Origin: an uncultured Muribaculaceae bacterium
GTDB lineage: Bacteria > Bacteroidota > Bacteroidia > Bacteroidales > Muribaculaceae
Reading direction: 5' to 3'
Assembly (NCBI GenBank): GCA_910587185.1
Contig: CAJULY010000004.1
Span: forward strand, 62,001 to 126,000
DNA: 64,000 nt
Part shown: one piece after another, positions 24,922 through 31,151 of the stretch
How positions within the stretch are numbered: the stretch's first letter is position 1
Layout: every line of letters starts with the position of its first letter
The notes under the pieces: generated by a model
Told to the model about the DNA's origin: nothing
The model's database searches: none
The model's input: only the letters and a program-made list of their open reading frames with translations
Made by a program: the position numbers and the translations under genes

Positions 24922-25281
24922 AGAGCTTGTTTTATAATAAATGTTGACGACAGGGTCGCATAGTTTGCGCAGCTTTTCGTTATATGACGAAGGAGTGTAT
25001 TTGATATACATGACTGAGGAACAGGACGAAAAGCTGCCAAGAAATGCGAAACTACGCCTACATGAAGAAGCTCCGTATTTCTTCCAGATATTTAGGAATA
25101 TTAATGAAATTTCAGACTGACTATAAGTGTATTGACGGAATTTACCTTCCTACTGTCATTTGCCGGCCTCTTTCCGTCTGCTCTTCGGTCGTTATGGCAC
25201 CCCATAACTCCCTCATCGCAAATGAAAATATACTCGACCACTGACCGCCCTGTCGTTAATATTTATTATAAAACAAGCTCT
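24922..25281. repeat. 360-bp palindromic element with two opposed GA-type hairpins
   Basis: Terminal inverted repeats of 34 bp at 24922-24955 and 25248-25281 match at 32 positions and start AGAGCTTGTTTTATAATAAA. Hairpin 1 (plus, 24989-25017) reads GAAGGAG, TGTAT, TTGAT, ATACA, TGACTGA, inside a perfect 11-bp outer stem (24970-24980 with 25026-25036). Hairpin 2 (minus, 25184-25214) reads GAGGGAG, TTATGG, GGTG, CCATAA, CGACCGA, inside an 8-bp outer stem (25156-25163 with 25218-25225). The right terminus shares one base with the stop codon of the HepT-like gene. No credible gene lies inside; short open frames there cross the hairpins. Confidence 0.88.
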
Positions 25282-25649
25282 TATTCTATGTGGTCGTTAC
25301 GGTTCTCGAATTCGTCAAGAATTCGTTCAATATCTTTTTTAAGTTCCGGTATATGCCGTAATACCAGACTCCATAAAAAATCAGGCTGCACGTTGTCGTA
25401 AGCGTGTATGATTCGGTTGCGAGTGTCGATGATCGCTCTCGCATTTGGAATCACAACGGATGAATCTGTCTTTTTGATTCGGTTTATGGCTTCTCCCATT
25501 ATTTCAACCTTTCTTTCTACTACGCATTTACGCATGATGTCTTTTTCAAACAGGTCATATCTGTTGGGAAAGCCGACAAAACAGCTTTGCAAATCATTGA
25601 TGGCATCCAGAACGTCTTGGAGATAGGTCATTATCTTTTCATCAGCCAT
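25281..25649 (-). CDS. HepT-like HEPN-domain toxin
   Basis: 122 residues, all helical in character. The HEPN active motif R-x4-H-x-Y is present as R77, H82 and Y84 in TRNRIIHAYDNV. HepT toxins are RNases of type VII toxin-antitoxin systems; the partner MntA adds AMP to the motif Tyr and silences them. The start overlaps the end of the MntA-like gene by 8 nt, giving antitoxin-first order. Base use is more A+T rich than the neighbours, in keeping with transfer. Its stop codon touches the terminal repeat of the element at 24922-25281, so the native C-terminus may have been altered. Confidence 0.9.
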   Translation of the reverse strand: MADEKIMTYLQDVLDAINDLQSCFVGFPNRYDLFEKDIMRKCVVERKVEIMGEAINRIKKTDSSVVIPNARAIIDTRNRIIHAYDNVQPDFLWSLVLRHIPELKKDIERILDEFENRNDHIE

Positions 25650-25947
25650 AGATCATCTGTTTTGTGCGGTTGACATTTGCAATGAAATATTTGTTACGTA
25701 GGCCTTTTTCTTCAATTAAATCCACTTTGCGATTAAATAATTGTTCCAATGAATCGCGTAAATCGAAATAATTGCTTACATAATCAAATTTATCATGGTC
25801 AATCTGTTCAAAATCTACAAGAAGATCCACGTCGCTGTTATCGTTGAACCTATCGGTTAATATAGATCCAAAGACTGCTAATGTCTTGACCTTGTGAAGA
25901 CGGCAAAGGTCAAAAATACGTTGCAAATTAATTTCAATCAACTTCAT
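25642..25947 (-). CDS. MntA-like minimal nucleotidyltransferase antitoxin
   Basis: 101 residues. The nucleotidyltransferase signature G-S-x10-D-x-D is exact: GS at 27-28, D39 and D41 in VFGSILTDRFNDNSDVDLLVDF. MntA AMPylates the HEPN toxin encoded next to it and so acts as the antitoxin. No promoter of the usual form is obvious just upstream; the minus-strand promoter at 26549 is separated from it by a terminator-like hairpin and a repeat. The pair lies between repeat elements at 24922-25281 and 26045-26387. Confidence 0.9.
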   Translation of the reverse strand: MKLIEINLQRIFDLCRLHKVKTLAVFGSILTDRFNDNSDVDLLVDFEQIDHDKFDYVSNYFDLRDSLEQLFNRKVDLIEEKGLRNKYFIANVNRTKQMIYG

Positions 25948-26044
25948 AGACTGTTGGATTACAAGCGCAAAAATAGTGATTATTTCCGATTATCTAACGT
26001 CTGAACCCGGAAAATCGTTGTATAAATGCATGAGAGAGGCTAAT

Positions 26045-26387
26045 ATAAGTCGAATTTGACAAATCAATGCGGTTGAGTTAGGAGGAAAAGCTTGATAGAC
26101 AAGTCCGGAGGACGTACATTAATTAACCGGCCATGGAGCGAAGCGGAGTGACCGGAAAGAGTCCGCACCAAGTCTCGGCGTCCCGGAGGGATGCCTCAGT
26201 GGTTGATGCAATGTCCTGTACCACAGAATCGTCCCTTCGCGTCTCATTTATTATTTATCATGCCTATCCGACCACTCCGCTACGCTCCATGGCCGGTTAC
26301 TTTCAGCGCGCCCTGACGGGCTCCGATTGGGAAAACATGATATATGTTTCTTATCTCAACCGCATTGATAAGTCGAATTTGACAAAT
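26045..26387. repeat. Insertion-like element: 20-bp direct repeats enclosing nested inverted repeats
   Basis: ATAAGTCGAATTTGACAAAT occurs at 26045-26064 and again at 26368-26387. Immediately inside are inverted repeats CAATGCGGTTGAG (26065-26077) and its complement (26355-26367), with weaker pairing beyond. Further in, a 26-bp inverted pair (26125-26150 and 26273-26298, one mismatch) starts AACCGGCCATGGAGCG. Two small hairpins lie inside (26177-26195 and 26301-26325). The layout is that of a non-coding insertion with terminal inverted repeats and a duplicated target. An open frame at 26133-26459 runs through the arms and is not credible. Confidence 0.8.
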
Positions 26388-26408
26388 AAGTCTGAGTGCT
26401 TACGCCCT

Positions 26409-26542
26409 AAAAACAGCAAAGGACGCTCTCACGAGCCTCCTTTGGGGATTTACACATAGTACTTAACGTCAGTGGATGTATTATAAATGTCTAATGTCTT
26501 TATTTATTACGAAAAAGCGTTTTTGATGAGCTGTTGTTAATG
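26409..26542 (-). ncRNA. Candidate small RNA of about 130 nt
   Basis: A minus-strand promoter (next entry) fires into a stretch with no open frame. It ends at a terminator whose stem CAAAGGA/TCCTTTG plus GCTC/GAGC (26417-26444) is followed by CTG and T5 (complement of 26409-26413). Promoter and terminator bound one transcript of about 130 nt. I do not recognise it as 6S, SRP RNA, tmRNA or RNase P RNA. Confidence 0.45.
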
Positions 26543-26548
26543 GTACAT

Positions 26549-26579
26549 GCAAAGATAAAGCATTTCAAAAGAAAATGCA
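26549..26579 (-). promoter_or_regulatory. Promoter of the candidate small RNA
   Basis: On the minus strand TTG (complement of 26577-26579), 20-nt spacer, TATCTTTG (complement of 26549-26556), a full match to the Bacteroidota consensus. Confidence 0.7.
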
Positions 26580-26587
26580 ATAGTCTA

Positions 26588-26611
26588 ATAATATGTTTTA
26601 CAACATATTAT
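26588..26611. other. 10-bp stem, 4-nt loop palindrome in the gap before the TPR lipoprotein gene
   Basis: ATAATATGTT and AACATATTAT flank TTAC. It lies between the divergent small-RNA promoter and the lipoprotein gene at 26963. The rest of 26612-26962 is A+T rich, non-coding, and shows only a TAATTTTG box near 26879 without a well-placed -33 box. Confidence 0.5.
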
Positions 26612-26962
26612 GGAAAATAGAAATCCTTGAGCCGCTATTTTGTTTCTTTACGCGGGCAGTTTTGGCATTCGAGGTTGATTATGGAAAGCAAAAAGGGCTG
26701 AATCAGTACAAAATGCAATTTGTTAAATAGTTTTAATTGAAGTTTTCGCGCCATTTTACCGGTTGATGGTCAGAAAGCATATCGGCCCGTAAATCAGGGC
26801 TTGAGTCGCTCTTTGCGGCCAAATTGGAAAAATGTGAAAATAAAGATTGGAAAATAAACAGTTAATTCAGAAAAATGATGTAATTTTGCAAATAATCATT
26901 TTCAAGTTGAATCTTTAACCTCCATTGACAGAAAAATTCAATACTCAATACTAAATTTCATT

Positions 26963-28651
26963 ATGAAAAGAATTCTTTATTCATCATTAGCTATTGGAGG
27001 ATTGGTGCTTCTTTCCGGATGTAACGGAAAGATGGGTCAGTTTAAATCTGAATATTTCAACACCAATCCCAATCCACTTGAAGTAGTAGGTCAGACCGTT
27101 CCGGCTACCGTTACCGGTAACATTCCCGCCAAGTTCTTCAAAAAGAACGCTTCGGTGACCATCACTCCGGTGCTTGTCTATGGAGGTCAGCAGACTGCCG
27201 CCACTCCCGTCACCTATCAGGGCGAGAAGGTGCGCGGAAACAACCCTGTCGTAAACTTCAATAACGGCGGTACGGTTACGATTCCCGTAAACTATCTTTA
27301 CAATCCTGACATGCAGAAGAGCGAGCTCTTCCTGACATTCAACGTTCAGCAGGGCAACAAGCAGTATGTGCTTCCTCAGGTTAAGGTGGCCAACGGCATC
27401 ATCGCAACTGCCGCTCTCGCCGATGCAGGAACCGTCAATCCCGCAACCGCAGCCGACAAGTTCCAGCGCGTGATCAACGACAAATATACCGCAGACATCC
27501 GCTTCCTCATCAATCAGGCCAACATCCGCAAGGGTGAGCTCGATTCTCAGGGCGTCGTTGACCTCAACGAGACTCTCCGCAGCGCAGCCGCAGCTCCCAA
27601 CCAGGAGATCGAGGAAATCAACATTTCTTCTTACGCTTCTCCCGAAGGTGCCTACGACTTCAACCAGCGTCTTGCCGAGAACCGCGAAAAGAACACTACC
27701 GCTTATCTCGAAGGTCAGCTCAAGAAAGATAAAATCACTGAATTCGGCGAACTCACAAAACAGTTCACAGCTGAAGACTGGGACGGTTTCCAGCAGCTCG
27801 TAGCAGCAAGCAATATCCAGGACAAGGACCTCATCCTTAGCGTTCTTTCCAACGTGAAAGATCCTGAAGTCCGCGAAAAGGAAATCCGCAACCTCGCAGC
27901 AGTGTTCGAGACTCTCGCTGATCAGATCCTTCCCCAGCTCCGCAGAAGCCACATCACCGCTTCTATCAACACTATCGGCAAGAGCGACGAGGAACTCGCA
28001 CGTCTCGCACAGAACGATCCCAAGTCTCTCACCGTTGACGAGCTTCTCTATGCCGCCACTCTGACCGACGACAACAACCGCAAGGCTCAGATCTACGAGC
28101 AGGCAACCCGCATCTATCCCAACGATTTCCGCGGATTCAACAACCTCGGCAAAGCCCAGTTCATCAACAAGGACTACGCTTCAGCCATCGCTAACCTCAA
28201 CAAGGCTGCCCGTCTTGCTCCCAACAGCTCAGAAGTAGCCATGAACCAGGGTCTCGTTCAGCTCGTGAACAAAGACTTCAACGGCGCTAACCGCAGCTTC
28301 AGCAACGCTGCCGGTCTCGAAGGTCTCGGTGACGCTCTCGGCGTATATTATCTGACTCAGGGCGACAATGCCGCCGCCGTCAAGGCTTTCGGCTCAAGCA
28401 AGAGCAACAACGCCGCTCTCGCTCAGATCCTGACCAAGAACTATGCAGCTGCCAAGAACACTCTGGGCGCTATCGCCAACCCCGATGCTACAACTTACTA
28501 CCTGACTGCTATCCTCGGCGCACGTACTAACAACGCATCAATGGTTACAACCAACCTCGACAAGGCTATCAAGCTTGACAACGCTCTTGCAAACATGGCC
28601 CTCAACGACCTCGAATTCGCTAACTTCAACCTCGGCAGCATCATCAAATAA
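26963..28651 (+). CDS. TPR-containing lipoprotein with an OmpA-like segment
   Basis: 562 residues. Leader GGLVLLSGC gives a lipidated Cys. Residues 25-150 look beta-rich. Residues 200-245 (EINISSYASPEGAYDFNQRLAENREKNTTAYL) match the OmpA C-domain layout, which binds peptidoglycan. TPR-type helical pairs fill about 355-560 (AQIYEQATRIYPNDFRGFNNLGKAQF; SAIANLNKAARLAPNSSEVAMNQGLVQL). Arg is nearly always CGC/CGT and Leu often CTC/CTT, which suggests strong expression. A role in tethering outer membrane to wall, or as an envelope scaffold, is inferred. A strong terminator follows. Confidence 0.88.
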   Translation: MKRILYSSLAIGGLVLLSGCNGKMGQFKSEYFNTNPNPLEVVGQTVPATVTGNIPAKFFKKNASVTITPVLVYGGQQTAATPVTYQGEKVRGNNPVVNFNNGGTVTIPVNYLYNPDMQKSELFLTFNVQQGNKQYVLPQVKVANGIIATAALADAGTVNPATAADKFQRVINDKYTADIRFLINQANIRKGELDSQGVVDLNETLRSAAAAPNQEIEEINISSYASPEGAYDFNQRLAENREKNTTAYLEGQLKKDKITEFGELTKQFTAEDWDGFQQLVAASNIQDKDLILSVLSNVKDPEVREKEIRNLAAVFETLADQILPQLRRSHITASINTIGKSDEELARLAQNDPKSLTVDELLYAATLTDDNNRKAQIYEQATRIYPNDFRGFNNLGKAQFINKDYASAIANLNKAARLAPNSSEVAMNQGLVQLVNKDFNGANRSFSNAAGLEGLGDALGVYYLTQGDNAAAVKAFGSSKSNNAALAQILTKNYAAAKNTLGAIANPDATTYYLTAILGARTNNASMVTTNLDKAIKLDNALANMALNDLEFANFNLGSIIK

Positions 28652-28677
28652 TCAGCCGAACGATTGAAATAAAACAG

Positions 28678-28709
28678 AAAGGAGCATCCCTTCAGCGGGG
28701 TGCTCCTTT
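28678..28709 (+). terminator. Terminator of the TPR lipoprotein gene
   Basis: AAAGGAGCA, T, CCC pairs with GGG, G, TGCTCCTTT around TTCAGC, followed by further T residues. A strong intrinsic terminator. Confidence 0.9.
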
Positions 28710-28724
28710 TTCTATGCACTGTGT

Positions 28725-28755
28725 TTTGATTTTGGCGCGATGATAGATATCTTTG
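28725..28755 (+). promoter_or_regulatory. Promoter of the first YjbR-like gene
   Basis: TTTG at 28725-28728, 19-nt spacer, TATCTTTG at 28748-28755. It supports the start at 28780 rather than 28753. Confidence 0.78.
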
Positions 28756-28779
28756 CACCAGTTTTTAGAGGGCGTGATT

Positions 28780-29145
28780 ATGAATATCGAAGAGATCAGA
28801 GAATATTGCCTGTCATTGCCGATGACTTCGGAGGACATGGCTTTCGGAGAAGAATATCTTCTTCTGCGGGTTTGCGGAAAAATTTTCGCATGTATAGCGT
28901 TGGAGCGTTCGGAATCCCTCGTGTTGAAATGCGACCCGGCCTATGCTGTCGAGCTTCGGGAAAGATATCGCGAGATTGAACCCGCATGGCACTGGAACAA
29001 ACGCTACTGGAACCAGCATAGTCTCCACGGTTCCCTGACGACAGATTTCATAAAGTCACTTATCCGCCACAGTTACCGCGAAGTCGTGGAGAAACTTCCC
29101 GGCAGAATCAAATCCTCCAATCCGGCCCTCCTCGAAATCAGCTGA
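28780..29145 (+). CDS. MmcQ/YjbR family protein
   Basis: 121 residues from the ATG at 28780. Family features: start MNIEEIREYCLSLPMTSEDMAFGEEYLLLRVCGKIFA, a central RYREIEPAWHWNKRYWNQHSL and closing helix DFIKSLIRHSYREVVEKL. The fold resembles a DNA-binding or CyaY-like domain; no firm function is known for the family. A paralogue of the same length lies at 35560-35925. It stands alone between a terminator and a tandem repeat. Confidence 0.9.
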   Translation: MNIEEIREYCLSLPMTSEDMAFGEEYLLLRVCGKIFACIALERSESLVLKCDPAYAVELRERYREIEPAWHWNKRYWNQHSLHGSLTTDFIKSLIRHSYREVVEKLPGRIKSSNPALLEIS

Positions 29146-29155
29146 TTAGATGGCT

Positions 29156-29270
29156 AATGTATGAAATGTAGAAGAATTAATGTATGAAATGTAGAAGAAT
29201 TAATGTATGAAATGTAGAAGAATTAATGTATGAAATATTGATGGATTGATGTATGAAATGTAGAAAATGT
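29156..29270. repeat. 23-bp minisatellite, about five units
   Basis: A unit starting AATGTATGAAATGTAGAAG repeats at 29156, 29179 and 29202 without change, with diverged units at 29225 and 29248. It fills the gap between the convergent YjbR-like and beta-propeller genes and ends 8 bases before the latter's stop codon. Confidence 0.92.
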
Positions 29271-29278
29271 AGAGTGGA

Positions 29279-30286
29279 TCAGAGTGTGATGAGGATGAAT
29301 CGGTTGCCGGTCCATCCGATGAGACGGGAGTTACTGATTGCGGCGATGCGGCAGAGGGGTGAGGGAATGTCGGAATAACGTTCAATGATGTTGCCCTCCA
29401 TATCGAATTTTATGATGCTTGGGAATCGGGTGGCTCTTTCATCATATCTATAACTCCAGTAAAGTGCATAGATATAATCGGATGTATTGGTGAGGTCAAC
29501 CGTATGGAGAGGATTCAGGTCTTCAAAGTCGGCTTCATTGAGCGTTGAGCGGTCAAAAGTGTCCTGTCCGAGCCTTATGGATTTTAGCGAAGTTCCGTCC
29601 ATGCTGAAAACTTCCACAATCGGATGCAGCCGGTAGGCGAAAGCGAGGCGATCGCGTTTGGGGGAAAAGACCATTTCACCGACATTTGGCATCCAAGTCT
29701 GCAAATCGGCTGATATGGCGATCTGGCAGATTGTGTCGATTCTTGAGGACTTCAGGTCGGCTCTCATCGCATACTGCCGGCCGCCGTTTGGTTCCCTGCC
29801 CATAAACACGTATCTTTCGGGCGCTGTCATGAAAATATTCTGAATATAGCCGGAGAGTGGAATGGGAACCTCTGTTTCCCCGTTCATCAGGTAGCGCTTC
29901 GTGCGTACTAACGCGGTGTCGTCAGTAATGTCATATATTTCTCTGTCATCCTGACTTATGACATGGACACGGGAGTCAGCGCCGATAAAAGGATAGGGCA
30001 TATATGACATGTAATAGCCGTCATCTTTTTTACCGATTTCAGGACTGATGTCAAGGTGATTGTCGGCAAGGTAAATGACAGCCCGGCGAAGAAACAGCTG
30101 TCCGAGACTCTCTTCGCTGTCGTGCACGAAAAAGAGTGTGTCGCCCGAGACTTTCATTTCGGTTACATGGCGGACTGGAGGAAGCGGATCGCCGGTAAGG
30201 TCAAATTCTGACAGAAGAGGGGTTTGCCCTGTCGTGGCGCATACCGCCAGCAACAATGCGGGTGCCGATAATTGAAGCCGTTTCAT
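29279..30286 (-). CDS. Secreted six-bladed beta-propeller (TolB-like) protein
   Basis: 335 residues. Signal peptide (LQLSAPALLLAVCATTGQ) followed by beta-propeller-type repeats such as ERYVFMGREPNGGRQYAMRAD, VGEMVFSPKRDRLAFAYRL and DLTNTSDYIYALYWSYR, as in the BF3164/TolB_like family of Bacteroidota. These bind ligands at the cell surface or periplasm; none is known here. It is the last gene of the BlaI operon and overlaps the GLPGLI gene by 4 nt, so translation is coupled. Confidence 0.82.
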   Translation of the reverse strand: MKRLQLSAPALLLAVCATTGQTPLLSEFDLTGDPLPPVRHVTEMKVSGDTLFFVHDSEESLGQLFLRRAVIYLADNHLDISPEIGKKDDGYYMSYMPYPFIGADSRVHVISQDDREIYDITDDTALVRTKRYLMNGETEVPIPLSGYIQNIFMTAPERYVFMGREPNGGRQYAMRADLKSSRIDTICQIAISADLQTWMPNVGEMVFSPKRDRLAFAYRLHPIVEVFSMDGTSLKSIRLGQDTFDRSTLNEADFEDLNPLHTVDLTNTSDYIYALYWSYRYDERATRFPSIIKFDMEGNIIERYSDIPSPLCRIAAISNSRLIGWTGNRFILITL

Positions 30287-31146
30287 TCCGATAGCTTTTC
30301 GATTGGTTCGTAGGGAATCGGGATGTCTTCAACCTCGGTGGCGTCGCGGGTCTTTCCGTCTTTGCCTACTATCATTATGCGTCCTTTGCCGCCGCCGAAG
30401 GCCGCCAGTTTGAATGCTAAAGGCGTATTGAAGCAGCGCGCTATGGTTTTGGCTGCATCTGCAGGCGTGCAGCTTTTCTCATTTTCATAAACATATACAA
30501 ATATAGGCGCGTCGCTTTTTTCGAAACCGATGGCTTCCCAGACGAACTGTTTCTCATCATCCTGTATTTGTAGAATTAATCCCGGCAGGCCGCCGAATTT
30601 GTACGGTCCGAATGGAAGCGGAATTTCCGGTGCGAACCAAGCCGAATAATGTCGGCCGGCAAAGTCGCAGGTGGCGAGCTGACATTCATATCCGAGGACG
30701 GTTCTGACTGTATCGGCGTGAAATACCCACTGCATATCCGCAATCGGTTCGGAGTAATGCAGATTGTCCATTCCGTCAGGCAGGCGGTATTTCATTTCGG
30801 CGTTTTTTTCTTTCGGCGACACAAGAATCTCGTAAGGCCAGGGAAAGCCTTTTGGATTGTAAAAAGATTCCGCGCCGCGGCGCATATCTTCCGTCATGAG
30901 CGAATCGTAATGGAAAATGATGTCACTGAAATCCTTTGCACTATGGCGACCGATCAGCAGGGTTCTCACGTCGTCGAACCTTTTGTCGGCTTTGGAGTGA
31001 CAGGTGTAGTCCAGACGGTAGGTGACTTTGTAGCGGGCCGTGTCGGTAGCCGTGGCTTTCTCCTGACTGCAAGAGAAAACCTGTTGCTGAGCCTTGACTG
31101 AAAAGAGGTTTAAGGCGAGCATGATAAATAGAAATAAGTGTTTCAT
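30283..31146 (-). CDS. GLPGLI family protein
   Basis: 287 residues with a signal peptide (LFLFIMLALNLFSVKAQ). The family's namesake appears as FGGLPGLILQI near residue 195, after a WFAPEIPLPFGPYKF stretch, with two conserved-type Cys in GYECQLATC. GLPGLI proteins are exported proteins of unknown function found next to outer-membrane barrels in Bacteroidota. It starts 5 nt after the barrel gene stops and overlaps the propeller gene by 4 nt. Confidence 0.92.
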   Translation of the reverse strand: MKHLFLFIMLALNLFSVKAQQQVFSCSQEKATATDTARYKVTYRLDYTCHSKADKRFDDVRTLLIGRHSAKDFSDIIFHYDSLMTEDMRRGAESFYNPKGFPWPYEILVSPKEKNAEMKYRLPDGMDNLHYSEPIADMQWVFHADTVRTVLGYECQLATCDFAGRHYSAWFAPEIPLPFGPYKFGGLPGLILQIQDDEKQFVWEAIGFEKSDAPIFVYVYENEKSCTPADAAKTIARCFNTPLAFKLAAFGGGKGRIMIVGKDGKTRDATEVEDIPIPYEPIEKLSE

Positions 31147-31151
31147 ATTGA

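Noticed and set aside
25132..25401. A small plus-strand open frame across the repeat end and the hepT 3' end
   Set aside because: It crosses the terminal repeat and is antisense to HepT.
26177..26325. The two hairpins in the 26045-26387 element as members of the GA hairpin family
   Set aside because: They show GGAG/CTGA-like flanks but the opposed GA pairs are not in register, so membership is not supported.
26133..26459. An open frame through the insertion-like element
   Set aside because: It runs across both arms of the inverted repeats and has no start signal or protein-like composition.
28678..28709. A further GA-type hairpin (AAAGGAG start)
   Set aside because: It is a plain terminator: the stem pairs fully, lacks opposed GA mismatches and is followed by T residues.
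29156..29270. CRISPR array
   Set aside because: The 23-bp units are directly adjacent with no spacers between them.
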